From: Hyphomicrobiales bacterium
GTDB taxonomy: Bacteria > Pseudomonadota > Alphaproteobacteria > Rhizobiales > Rhizobiaceae
Direction: 5' to 3'
DNA: 64,000 nucleotides
Assembly: GCA_900471485.1 (NCBI GenBank)
Contig: UCEU01000028.1
Location: 1-64,000, forward strand
Below are positions 37,225 to 45,157 of this stretch, piece by piece (the stretch's first letter is position 1; each line of letters opens with the position of its first letter). The position numbers were made by a program, and so were the translations under genes. Below the pieces are notes generated by a model. The model was not told the origin of the DNA and searched no databases. It was given only the letters and a program-made list of their open reading frames with translations.

Positions 37225-37272
37225 CTTTTGAGGCCCCGGACTTTTGAGGCCCCAGATTTTTGAGGCAAAGAA
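37225..37272 (+). repeat. Three tandem 16-base repeats, each with a Shine-Dalgarno core, before rbfA
   Basis: Units are CTTTTGAGGCCCCGGA (37225-37240), CTTTTGAGGCCCCAGA (37241-37256) and TTTTTGAGGCAAAGAA (37257-37272), with the rbfA ATG at 37275. Each carries TTTTGAGGC, whose GAGG can pair with 16S rRNA; only the last is at the right distance. The first two copies are nearly identical, which suggests a recent duplication of the ribosome binding site region. Confidence 0.8.
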
Positions 37273-37274
37273 CA

Positions 37275-37682
37275 ATGGCAACGAAAACCTCGACAGCACA
37301 GTCGCAGCGCATGCTGCGCGTCGGCGAGCAGGTGCGCGCCGCGATCACCCAGGTCCTGCAGCGCGGCGAAGTGCGCGACGACCTCCTGGAAAAGACCGTC
37401 ATTTCCGTGTCCGAAGTGCGCATGTCGACCGATCTGAAGGTCGCGACCGCCTTCATCACGCCGCTTGGCGTCTCCGATCATGACGCGATCATCGCGGCGC
37501 TGAGCCGCCACGCCAAATTCATCCGCGGCCGTCTCGGCCCGCATCTCAGGCAGATGAAATTCATGCCCGAGATCCGCTTCCGCGACGATACGAGCTTCGA
37601 CAATTACAAGAAGATCGACGAGCTGCTGCGCTCGCCCGAGGTCATGCGCGACCTTGAGGACGGCGATACCGACGAAAAGTAA
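37275..37682 (+). CDS. rbfA: 30S ribosome-binding factor A
   Basis: RbfA helps 16S rRNA 5' end maturation and cold growth. The product is 135 residues. It has SQRMLRVGEQVRAAITQVLQRGEVRD, VSEVRMSTDLKVATAFITPLG and RHAKFIRGRLGPHLRQMKFMPEIRFRDDTSFDNYKKIDELL, all typical of the KH-like RbfA fold. The ATG at 37275 follows GAGG within the third of three tandem repeats. truB begins 12 bases after its stop. Confidence 0.95.
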   Translation: MATKTSTAQSQRMLRVGEQVRAAITQVLQRGEVRDDLLEKTVISVSEVRMSTDLKVATAFITPLGVSDHDAIIAALSRHAKFIRGRLGPHLRQMKFMPEIRFRDDTSFDNYKKIDELLRSPEVMRDLEDGDTDEK

Positions 37683-37694
37683 CAGAAGAGCCTT

Positions 37695-38627
37695 ATGTCC
37701 AAACCACGCAAGCCCAAAGGCCGCCCGATCTCGGGCTGGCTTATCCTTGACAAGCCCGTCGACTTCGGCTCGACCGAAGCCGTCTCCAAGATCAAGTGGC
37801 TGTTCAAGGCGCAGAAATGCGGCCACGCCGGTACGCTCGATCCGCTGGCTTCGGGCATGCTGCCGATCGCGCTTGGCGACGCGACCAAGACCGTTCCCTA
37901 CGTTATGGACGGCCGCAAGATCTACGAATTCACCGTGACCTGGGGCGAGCAGCGCTCGACCGACGACCTCGAGGGCGAGGTTATCGAGAGTTCGGACAAG
38001 CGTCCGACCGAAGACCAGATCCTGGCGCTGCTCCCCAACTATACCGGTGTCATCAGCCAGGTCCCGCCGCAATTCTCCGCGATCAAGATCGCAGGCGAGC
38101 GTGCCTATGACCTCGCCCGCGAGGGTGAGACGGTCGAAATCCCGTCGCGTGAGGTGGAAATCTATCGCCTGACGCTGCTCGAATGCGAGAACGAAAGCAC
38201 GGCGCATTTTGAAGTCGAGTGCGGCAAGGGCACCTATGTCCGCGCGCTCGCCCGCGATTTCGGCCGCGATCTCGGCTGCTTCGGCCACATCTCCGGTCTG
38301 CGCCGCAGCTTCGTGGCGCCCTTCGCTGAAGAGACCATGATCCCGCTCGCCGAGCTCGTCGCACTGGAAGACATTCAGGATGGCGAAGAACGTCTGGCGG
38401 CACTCGATGCGCTTCTGATCGACACCAGCGAGGCACTCTCCTCGCTGCCGCATCTGATCGTCAACGACGACCAGGCCCATCGCCTGAAGATGGGCAACCC
38501 CATCCTGGTGCGCGGCCGCGATGCGCCGGTGGAAGAAAGCGAAGCCTATGCCACGGCCCGCGGCAAGCTGATCGCCATCGGCGAAATCGGCCAGGGCGAA
38601 TTCCGCCCCAAGCGCGTCTTCGGTTAA
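37695..38627 (+). CDS. truB: tRNA pseudouridine(55) synthase TruB
   Basis: TruB makes pseudouridine 55 in the T-loop of tRNAs. The product is 310 residues. GWLILDKPVDFGST opens the catalytic domain; the catalytic Asp is in CGHAGTLDPLASGMLPIALG, with FTVTWGEQRSTDDLEGEV and the nucleotide pocket KGTYVRALARDFGRDLG following. The C-terminal PUA-like part is longer than minimal. A hairpin follows the stop. Confidence 0.95.
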   Translation: MSKPRKPKGRPISGWLILDKPVDFGSTEAVSKIKWLFKAQKCGHAGTLDPLASGMLPIALGDATKTVPYVMDGRKIYEFTVTWGEQRSTDDLEGEVIESSDKRPTEDQILALLPNYTGVISQVPPQFSAIKIAGERAYDLAREGETVEIPSREVEIYRLTLLECENESTAHFEVECGKGTYVRALARDFGRDLGCFGHISGLRRSFVAPFAEETMIPLAELVALEDIQDGEERLAALDALLIDTSEALSSLPHLIVNDDQAHRLKMGNPILVRGRDAPVEESEAYATARGKLIAIGEIGQGEFRPKRVFG

Positions 38628-38633
38628 AGATCA

Positions 38634-38655
38634 GCGCGCGGTTTGAACCGCGCGC
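38634..38655. terminator. Hairpin between truB and the convergent GST gene
   Basis: GCGCGCGGTT (38634-38643) and AACCGCGCGC (38646-38655) form a 10-bp perfect inverted repeat. There is no T run. The site between converging genes fits a bidirectional end. Confidence 0.6.
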
Positions 38656-38666
38656 ATCTCTCGCAA

Positions 38667-39275
38667 TCAGATCAGGCCTTCGGCCTTCATGGTCGCCTGG
38701 ACCGACGGGCGGGCGGCAACGCGCGCGACGTAATCCTTCAGCTTCGGCCACGCGTCCAGCGAAACGCTCATCGGCTTCGTCCAGCTCGTCACGACGAACG
38801 CATAGGCGTCGGCCACGGTGAAGTTCGGGCCGGTCAGATAGTCGCGGCCGTCGGCCAACAGCGATTCCAGCCACGCGAATTTCTTCTGCAGCACCTCGCG
38901 CGCCGCGTCCTTTTCCGCATCGGTCTTGCCGGGGTGGAAGAGCGGGCTGAACGACTTGTGCAATTCGGAGCCGACGAAGCTCAGCATTTCCTGGACGCGG
39001 GCGCGGGCAAGGGTGCCGGCCGGAGGCGCGAGATCGGTGGCGCCATTACTGTCGGCGACATACTGCAGGATCGCCGGACCCTCGGTCAGGACTTCGCCGC
39101 CGTCAAGCTGAAGAGCCGGCACGGCGCCCTTGGGGTTGATCGCAAAGAAGTCGCCGCCGCTTTCCATGACCTTCGTCTTGGTGCTGACCTTCTCGATCTC
39201 GAAAGGCTTGCCGATTTCATGAAGAACGATGTGGGATGCCATGGAGCAGGCGCCGGGGGCATAGAAGAGTTTCAC
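38667..39275 (-). CDS. Glutathione S-transferase (beta class-like), GTG start
   Basis: The product is 202 residues. The thioredoxin-like N-domain begins KLFYAPGACSMASHIVLHEIG, with the beta-class cysteine in PGACS and NPKGAVPALQLDGGEVLTEGPAILQYVAD holding the glutathione-binding Pro and Glu/Gly. A helical C-domain follows with TVADAYAFV. AAGGA six bases before a GTG at 39275 sets the start; the frame is open to 39422, but that extension is basic, without support. The substrate is unknown. Confidence 0.88.
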   Translation of the reverse strand: MKLFYAPGACSMASHIVLHEIGKPFEIEKVSTKTKVMESGGDFFAINPKGAVPALQLDGGEVLTEGPAILQYVADSNGATDLAPPAGTLARARVQEMLSFVGSELHKSFSPLFHPGKTDAEKDAAREVLQKKFAWLESLLADGRDYLTGPNFTVADAYAFVVTSWTKPMSVSLDAWPKLKDYVARVAARPSVQATMKAEGLI

Positions 39276-39541
39276 GCAAATTCCTTTCTGGAAACAGACT
39301 TGCACGGCGCAGGTGATAGTCGATCGCCTTGCCCGCGCAACCGACATTTTGCATGATCGTCTCTTTGTGATCGCGGCACCAAATCGCTGATCAGGCGCCA
39401 AAAACTCCGCTCTTCCATTCATGTGCCGGATATTGTATAGGCAGCGCCAGCATCAGGCTCGCTTGAATGCATTCGCGGCCAAAGCTGGACGACATCCCGG
39501 CTTTTGGCGACCTTATCTCCTCTCATCGAAAGGAACATCCG

Positions 39542-39811
39542 ATGTCGATTACTGCTGAGCGCAAGACGGCACTTATCAAGGAATACGCAACGTTCGAAGG
39601 CGACACCGGTTCGCCGGAAGTTCAGGTTGCGATCCTCACCGAGCGCATCAACAACCTCACGGAACACTTCAAGGGCCACAAGAAGGATAACCATTCCCGC
39701 CGTGGCCTGCTGACGATGGTTTCGAGCCGCCGCTCGCTTCTTGACTACCTCAAGAAGAAGAACGAAGGCCGTTACACCAAGCTGATCACCAGCCTGGGTA
39801 TCCGCCGCTAA
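39542..39811 (+). CDS. rpsO: 30S ribosomal protein S15
   Basis: S15 binds the 16S rRNA central domain early in assembly. The product is 89 residues, the standard length. TPSE-type features are visible: FEGDTGSPEVQVAILTERINNLTEHFKGHKKDNHSRRGLLTMVSSRRSLLDYLKK. AAGGA seven bases before the ATG supports the start. It is followed by a terminator and then the pnp leader, the rpsO-pnp order common to proteobacteria. Confidence 0.97.
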   Translation: MSITAERKTALIKEYATFEGDTGSPEVQVAILTERINNLTEHFKGHKKDNHSRRGLLTMVSSRRSLLDYLKKKNEGRYTKLITSLGIRR

Positions 39812-39818
39812 GGCTTTT

Positions 39819-39847
39819 CGGCGGGCGCTCCTTGTGGACGCCCGCCG
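39819..39847 (+). terminator. Hairpin between rpsO and pnp
   Basis: CGGCGGGCG (39819-39827) and CGCCCGCCG (39839-39847) make a 9-bp stem with an 11-base loop, starting 8 bases after the rpsO stop, followed by CATTTGTTT. It is likely a partial terminator of the rpsO message. Confidence 0.65.
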
Positions 39848-39983
39848 CATTTGTTTCCGGGGAACGTTTCTCCGACACCGCAGGACGCCGCAGGCGTTTG
39901 CGGGACTGCCCGCGGACCCGGATGGGCCGGATCCGCAAAACCAACCGTTGACCTGTCATGGGGCAGGATTGCCGGATGCTTTC

Positions 39984-40030
39984 GGCCAAGGCGCACACCT
40001 TGGCCCGATTTTCTCGACGAGGAAATCGAG
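39984..40030 (+). promoter_or_regulatory. Structured leader of pnp
   Basis: The 327 bases between rpsO and pnp hold no convincing gene. GGCCAAGG/CCTTGGCC (39984-39991 with 39998-40005) is followed by CGATTTTC, terminator-like, and CTCGA/TCGAG (40013-40017 with 40026-40030) comes next. In E. coli the pnp leader hairpin is cut by RNase III and then degraded by PNPase for autoregulation; a similar role here is inference. A TTGACC at 39949-39954 might be a -35 for a pnp promoter. Confidence 0.45.
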
Positions 40031-40138
40031 ACCGCAAAGCCTCCCGTTGTCTTGCCCATGATGCGTCATCAACAATTGCGGTCGTCTGCGCCGTGCCCTT
40101 GGGCCAATGGCGCGCCTCCGCATTGAAGGACAAGACAT

Positions 40139-42277
40139 ATGTTCGACACTCATTCCGTGGAAATCGAGTGGGCAGGTCGCCCGCTGAAGCTCGAAACCGG
40201 CAAGATCGCCCGTCAGGCTGACGGCGCCGTTCTCGCGACCTACGGCGAAACCGTGGTTCTCGCCACCGTCGTTTCCGCCAAGGCGCCGAAGCCTGGCCAG
40301 GACTTCTTTCCGCTGACCGTCAACTACCAGGAAAAGACCTACGCAGCCGGCAAGATCCCCGGTGGCTACTTCAAGCGCGAAGGCCGTCCGTCGGAAAACG
40401 AAACGCTGGTTTCGCGCCTGATCGACCGTCCGATCCGCCCGCTCTTCCCTGAAGGCTACAAGAACGACACGCAGGTCGTCGTCACCGTTGTCCAGCACGA
40501 TCTGGAAAACAACCCGGACGTTCTGTCGATGGTTGCCGCTTCGGCTGCTCTGACGCTCTCCGGCGTTCCCTTCATGGGCCCGGTCGGCGGCGCACGCGTC
40601 GGCTACATCAACGGCGAATACGTCCTGAACCCGCATCTCGACGAAATGGACGAGTCGATCCTCGACCTCGTTGTCGCCGGTACGCACGACGCCGTTCTGA
40701 TGGTTGAATCCGAAGCCAAGGAACTCAACGAAGAAGTCATGCTCGGCGCCGTCATGTTCGGCCATCGTGGTTTCCAACCGGTTCTCGACGCGATCATCAA
40801 GCTCGCCGAAGTGGCTGCCAAGGAGCCGCGCGACTTCCAGCCGGAAGACTTCTCCGAACTCGAAGCCGAAATGCTGAAGCACTTCGAAGCAGAGCTGCGC
40901 ACCGCCTACAAGAACACCCAGAAGGCTGAACGCTACGCTGCCGTCGACGCCGTCAAGGCCAAGGTCAAGGCGCACTTCTTCCCTGAGGGCGAAGAGCCGA
41001 AGTACACCGCCGAAGTCATCGGCGCGATCTTCAAGCACCTGCAGGCCAAGATCGTTCGTTGGAACATCCTCGACACCAAGAGCCGCATCGACGGCCGCGA
41101 TCTCGAGACCGTTCGCCCGATCGTATCGGAAGTCGGCCTCCTGCCGCGCACCCACGGTTCTGCTCTCTTCACCCGCGGTGAAACGCAGGCGATCGTCGTT
41201 GCCACGCTCGGCACCGGCGAAGACGAACAGTACGTCGACAGCCTGACGGGCATGTACAAGGAGCGCTTCCTGCTCCATTACAACTTCCCTCCCTACTCGG
41301 TTGGCGAAACCGGCCGCATGGGCTCTCCGGGCCGTCGCGAAATCGGTCACGGCAAGCTCGCATGGCGTGCTATCCGCCCGATGCTGCCGTCGGCTGAACA
41401 GTTCCCCTACACGCTGCGCGTTGTCTCCGAGATCACCGAGTCCAACGGCTCGTCCTCGATGGCAACCGTCTGCGGCACCTCGCTCGCTCTGATGGACGCC
41501 GGCGTTCCTTTGGCTAAGCCGGTTGCCGGTATCGCCATGGGCCTGATCCTCGAAGGTGACCGCTTCGCCGTTCTCTCCGACATCCTCGGCGACGAAGACC
41601 ACCTCGGCGACATGGACTTTAAGGTTGCAGGTACTGCCGACGGCATCACCTCGCTGCAGATGGACATCAAGATCGCCGGCATCACCGAAGAGATCATGAA
41701 GGTCGCTCTCGGCCAGGCACAGGGCGGTCGTACGCACATCCTCGGCGAAATGTCGAAGGCGATCTCCGAAGGCCGTTCGCAGCTCGGCGAATTCGCTCCG
41801 CGCATCGAAGTCATGAACATCCCGGTCGACAAGATCCGTGAAGTCATCGGCTCCGGCGGCAAGGTCATCCGCGAAATCGTCGAAAAGACCGGCGCCAAGA
41901 TCAACATCGAAGACGACGGCACCGTGAAGATCGCATCTTCCTCGGGCAAGGAAATCGAAGCGGCCCGCAAGTGGATCCACTCGATCGTTGCCGAGCCTGA
42001 AATCGGCGTGATCTACGAAGGCACGGTTGTGAAGACCGCCGACTTCGGCGCCTTCGTCAACTTCTTCGGCGCCCGCGACGGCCTCGTCCACATCTCGCAG
42101 CTCGCTTCCGAGCGTGTTGCCAAGACCCAGGACGTCGTCAAGGAAGGCCAGAAGGTTTGGGTCAAGCTCCTCGGCTTCGACGAGCGCGGCAAGGTCCGCC
42201 TGTCGATGAAGGTTGTCGACCAGGCGACCGGCCAGGAAATCCCTGCCGACAAGAAGAAGGAAGAAGCAGCCGAGTAA
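40139..42277 (+). CDS. pnp: Polyribonucleotide nucleotidyltransferase (PNPase)
   Basis: PNPase degrades RNA 3' to 5' with phosphate and is part of the degradosome. The product is 712 residues: RNase PH domain 1 (about 10-145), helical domain, RNase PH domain 2 (about 325-545) with the phosphate site ESNGSSSMATVCG and catalytic DILGDEDHLGDMDFK, KH domain (IDKIREVIGSGGKVIREIVEKTG, about 560) and S1 domain (GVIYEGTVVKTADFGAFVNF, about 622). All catalytic regions look intact. Confidence 0.97.
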   Translation: MFDTHSVEIEWAGRPLKLETGKIARQADGAVLATYGETVVLATVVSAKAPKPGQDFFPLTVNYQEKTYAAGKIPGGYFKREGRPSENETLVSRLIDRPIRPLFPEGYKNDTQVVVTVVQHDLENNPDVLSMVAASAALTLSGVPFMGPVGGARVGYINGEYVLNPHLDEMDESILDLVVAGTHDAVLMVESEAKELNEEVMLGAVMFGHRGFQPVLDAIIKLAEVAAKEPRDFQPEDFSELEAEMLKHFEAELRTAYKNTQKAERYAAVDAVKAKVKAHFFPEGEEPKYTAEVIGAIFKHLQAKIVRWNILDTKSRIDGRDLETVRPIVSEVGLLPRTHGSALFTRGETQAIVVATLGTGEDEQYVDSLTGMYKERFLLHYNFPPYSVGETGRMGSPGRREIGHGKLAWRAIRPMLPSAEQFPYTLRVVSEITESNGSSSMATVCGTSLALMDAGVPLAKPVAGIAMGLILEGDRFAVLSDILGDEDHLGDMDFKVAGTADGITSLQMDIKIAGITEEIMKVALGQAQGGRTHILGEMSKAISEGRSQLGEFAPRIEVMNIPVDKIREVIGSGGKVIREIVEKTGAKINIEDDGTVKIASSSGKEIEAARKWIHSIVAEPEIGVIYEGTVVKTADFGAFVNFFGARDGLVHISQLASERVAKTQDVVKEGQKVWVKLLGFDERGKVRLSMKVVDQATGQEIPADKKKEEAAE

Positions 42278-42300
42278 GCTGCGCCTTCCGAAGACTTCAT

Positions 42301-42329
42301 GGGCGCGGGAATCTTCTCGCGCCCTTTTT
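42301..42329 (+). terminator. Terminator of pnp
   Basis: GGGCGCG (42301-42307) pairs with CGCGCCC (42318-42324), followed by TTTTTC. It stands 23 bases after the pnp stop and ends 23 bases before the next gene, so the methyltransferase probably depends on read-through or its own promoter. Confidence 0.85.
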
Positions 42330-42352
42330 CTATTCAGGATCGAGATAAAACG

Positions 42353-43369
42353 ATGAGCAGCGAGACGCTGAAGACACTGTTCCACCCCTTTGTAAGCGGC
42401 ACCGTCGAGGCGCCCGGCGAGGGCGAGCGCGTGCTCTTCCTCGGCGCCGAGGCAGGCTTCGCCCTGCCGCAGGGCTTTGCCGCCGCGCTGAGCGCCGTAC
42501 AGGGCTTCCGTCCACTGTACCGGCAGCTACTAGCCCAGCGCATCGAAACCACGCCTGCGGTCGAAGGCGAGGACTACGATGCCGTTCTGGTCCTCTGCAA
42601 CAAGCACAAGGGCGAGAACGAGGCGAATATCGCGACCGCACTCACCCGCGTGAAGATGGGCGGCCTCGTCGTCGTCGCCGGCGGCAAGGAAGACGGCATC
42701 CAGCCGCTGCGCAAGCGCATGGAAGCCTTCGGCCTGTCGCTCGAGCACATGCCTAAGTATCACGGCGTCGCCTTCTGGTTCGGCGCGCCGGCCGATCCAT
42801 CCGAAATCATCGCCAAGTTCGCCAAGCCGGCTGTGCGCGTCGACGGCCGCTTCGAGGCTGCCGCCGGCATGTTCTCGCACGACCGCATCGACGACGGCTC
42901 GGAGTTGCTCGCCTCGCGCCTGCCCACCGATTTCACCGGCGACGTCGCCGATTTCGGCGCCGGCTGGGGCTATCTCTCCGTCGAGATGGCGGAGCGCTCC
43001 CCCGGTGTCAGCCGCCTCGACCTCTACGAGGCGAATTACGCCGCTCTGGGGGCCGCCAAGGCCAACATCGAGGAGAACTGCCCGAATGTACCGGCACGCT
43101 TCTTCTGGCACGATCTGGCGGGCGAGCCGGTCAAGGACAAGTACGACCTGATCATCATGAACCCGCCCTTCCACGAAAGCCACGCCGCCGAGCCGGCGCT
43201 CGGCCAGGCGATGATCAAGACGGCGGCAGCGTCGCTGCGCTCCGGTGGTCGCCTCCTGCTGGTTGCCAACCGCGGCCTGCCCTACGAGCCGGTACTGGCC
43301 GCAAGCTTCCGCGAAAGCGGCGAAACCTGCCGCAACGCCCGCTTCAAGGTCTTGTGGGCGAAGAAATAA
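42353..43369 (+). CDS. RsmC/RlmG-like class I SAM methyltransferase
   Basis: The product is 338 residues. It has two related halves: an N-terminal degenerate domain and a C-terminal MTS domain with the SAM-binding strand VADFGAGWGYLSVEM near 203 and the NPPFH motif (IIMNPPFHESHAAEP) that marks N2-guanine methyltransferases such as RsmC (16S G1207) and RlmG. Specificity between these is not certain. The ATG at 42353 is the family-like start. Confidence 0.87.
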   Translation: MSSETLKTLFHPFVSGTVEAPGEGERVLFLGAEAGFALPQGFAAALSAVQGFRPLYRQLLAQRIETTPAVEGEDYDAVLVLCNKHKGENEANIATALTRVKMGGLVVVAGGKEDGIQPLRKRMEAFGLSLEHMPKYHGVAFWFGAPADPSEIIAKFAKPAVRVDGRFEAAAGMFSHDRIDDGSELLASRLPTDFTGDVADFGAGWGYLSVEMAERSPGVSRLDLYEANYAALGAAKANIEENCPNVPARFFWHDLAGEPVKDKYDLIIMNPPFHESHAAEPALGQAMIKTAAASLRSGGRLLLVANRGLPYEPVLAASFRESGETCRNARFKVLWAKK

Positions 43370-43411
43370 GGCCTAGGGTACCTCGTCCGCATAGTCGCGT
43401 CCGAGGTCACC

Positions 43412-44206
43412 TTGCCTGTTTCAGAGCGTCATCATGACACTGCCGTTCACCTTGAGCGGCAGCTTCTACGCAACATCGTCCTGCTGAAGCAGCTTTCGCT
43501 CTTCCCCGAAGATACCTTTGCGCATCGCGTCTCGGATCGCACGGGATCGGGATCTCTTGTGCTCCTCAAGGTCTCCGCCAGCCCCTATGATCGGGACGCG
43601 TATGCCGAGGCGGATTGGGTCGCCTTCATCTCAAGCGACACTCCCACCCTTACAGAACGGCTTCTCGAGCACGTGCCAGAGAATATCGGCGTCGTGTTCA
43701 AGGTGGCCAATGATGCCGACCGGCGGGTGATTTCGGCGCGCTACGCAACGGAACAGAAAGCCTGCTATCTATCCTACACCGGGAAGGGTAGCGTCGAGCG
43801 CGATATCGACGTGGCTGTCACCGCCGCACCTGGAAACGTCGTTCTCGACGCGCTTGAGAAGCAAGGGCACACCCGTAGCTGGCTGCAAGCCCTGCTCGAT
43901 GCCAACGAGGCTTTCGTCTGCATCCTCGGTCCGGAGGACGAGCCGCAGTCGCTGTGCTTCGTCTTCCGGAACTATGCGACGGTCTGGGAGATTGGCGGCG
44001 TCTATACCGCCGAGAATTCGAGGGGCCGAGGTCTCGCGGGTAAAGTCGTCCGCACGGCCCTGGCCGAACTCGCCAAGAGAAACATGCTCTCGCGCTATCA
44101 AGTCAGCGCCGACAACAGCGCATCAATTCGCGTTGCCGAGAAACTTGGCATGCAATGCTTCATGACGCTTACGCACCACCTGCGTTTGCCGAGAGCGTTG
44201 CCGTAA
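43412..44206 (+). CDS. GNAT family N-acetyltransferase with TTG start
   Basis: The product is 264 residues. The C-terminal third is a GNAT domain (IGGVYTAENSRGRGLAGKVVRTALAEL, RGRGLA loop; SRYQVSADNSASIRVAEKLGMQ). The N-terminal 150 residues lack a recognisable motif and may be a second, degenerate GNAT-like half. No ATG fits; GAGG stands five bases before a TTG at 43412. The substrate is unknown. Confidence 0.78.
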   Translation: MPVSERHHDTAVHLERQLLRNIVLLKQLSLFPEDTFAHRVSDRTGSGSLVLLKVSASPYDRDAYAEADWVAFISSDTPTLTERLLEHVPENIGVVFKVANDADRRVISARYATEQKACYLSYTGKGSVERDIDVAVTAAPGNVVLDALEKQGHTRSWLQALLDANEAFVCILGPEDEPQSLCFVFRNYATVWEIGGVYTAENSRGRGLAGKVVRTALAELAKRNMLSRYQVSADNSASIRVAEKLGMQCFMTLTHHLRLPRALP

Positions 44207-44289
44207 AGGCGTTACCGGCCCCGAGGCCGGGAAGTGAGCGGCATCCATTGCTCCCCGGTCGTCCGAAGACGGGAGCGATAGAAACGAAA

Positions 44290-44321
44290 AAGGCCATGCG
44301 CAATATAATGCGCATGGCCTT
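44290..44321. terminator. Perfect 13-bp inverted repeat, terminator of fabI (and of the convergent GNAT gene)
   Basis: AAGGCCATGCGCA (44290-44302) and TGCGCATGGCCTT (44309-44321) are perfect arms around ATATAA. On the minus strand the stem runs into T5, so it terminates the fabA-fabB-fabI message 26 bases after the fabI stop. Confidence 0.85.
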
Positions 44322-44346
44322 GCATTCGGTTCCGGCTGGCTGCCGC

Positions 44347-45153
44347 TTACTCGGCGTCCGCCTTGCGCAGCGTATCGAGCGCCGGCATCGAGGTGATGTT
44401 GAAGCCGGCGTCGACGAAGTGGATTTCGCCGGTGACGCCTGCCGCCATGTCGGAGAGCAGGTAAAGCGCCGAATTGCCGACGTGATCGATCGTCACGGTC
44501 TTGCGCAGCGGCGAGTTCTGCTGGTTCCACGACAGGATGGCGCGGGCGTCCGAAATACCGGCGCCGGCGAGCGTGCGGATCGGGCCGGCGGAGATCGCGT
44601 TGACGCGAATGCCGCGCGGGCCGTAATCGGCCGCCAGGTAGCGCACGGAGGCCTCGAGAGCCGCCTTGGCGACGCCCATGACGTTGTAGTTCGGGATGAC
44701 GCGCGTCGAGCCGTTATAGGTCAGCGTCAGCATCGAGCCGCCTTCGTTCATCAAAGGCGCCAGACGCTTGGCGATCTCGGTGAACGAGAAACAGGAGATC
44801 ACCATCGTGCGGCTGAAATTGTCGCGCGTCGTGTCGGCGTAGAGGCCCTTGAGCTCGTTCTTGTCGGAGAAGCCGATGGCGTGCACGACGAAGTCGAGCG
44901 TGCCCCAGCGTTCCTTGATCGCGTCGACCGTGGCGTCGACGGACGCGATGTCCTCGACGTCGCATGGCAGCACGAAGTCGGAGCCGACTTCGGCGGCAAG
45001 CGGCTTGACGCGCTTGCCCAGCGCGTCGCCCTGGTAGGTGAAGGCAAGTTCCGCGCCCTGTGCCGCCAGCGCCTTGGAAATGCCCCAGGCGATGGAGTGG
45101 TTGTTCGCGACACCCATGATAAGCCCGCGCTTACCCTGCATGATTCCCGTCAT
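44347..45153 (-). CDS. fabI: Enoyl-[acyl-carrier-protein] reductase (NADH) FabI
   Basis: FabI performs the last reduction in each cycle of fatty acid elongation and is the triclosan target. The product is 268 residues. GVANNHSIAWGISKALAAQGAELAFTYQ is the FabI nucleotide-binding start, and PNYNVMGVAKAALEASVRYLA holds the Tyr-X6-Lys catalytic pair. It starts 4 bases after the fabB stop. An ATG four codons later is an alternative start. Confidence 0.95.
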   Translation of the reverse strand: MTGIMQGKRGLIMGVANNHSIAWGISKALAAQGAELAFTYQGDALGKRVKPLAAEVGSDFVLPCDVEDIASVDATVDAIKERWGTLDFVVHAIGFSDKNELKGLYADTTRDNFSRTMVISCFSFTEIAKRLAPLMNEGGSMLTLTYNGSTRVIPNYNVMGVAKAALEASVRYLAADYGPRGIRVNAISAGPIRTLAGAGISDARAILSWNQQNSPLRKTVTIDHVGNSALYLLSDMAAGVTGEIHFVDAGFNITSMPALDTLRKADAE

Positions 45154-45157
45154 GTTA

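Noticed and set aside
34213..37299. A 1028-codon open frame on the minus strand opposite infB
   Set aside because: It lies wholly antisense to a certain gene, its composition (Asp, Gly, Arg, His-rich) is that of a codon-bias shadow, and it has no family-like motif.
40013..40221. Upstream in-frame or alternative starts for pnp
   Set aside because: The region is a structured leader; the ATG at 40139 gives the conserved PNPase N-terminus.
39956..42385. An 809-codon open frame opposite pnp
   Set aside because: Antisense shadow of pnp caused by high third-position GC; no ribosome site or protein motif.
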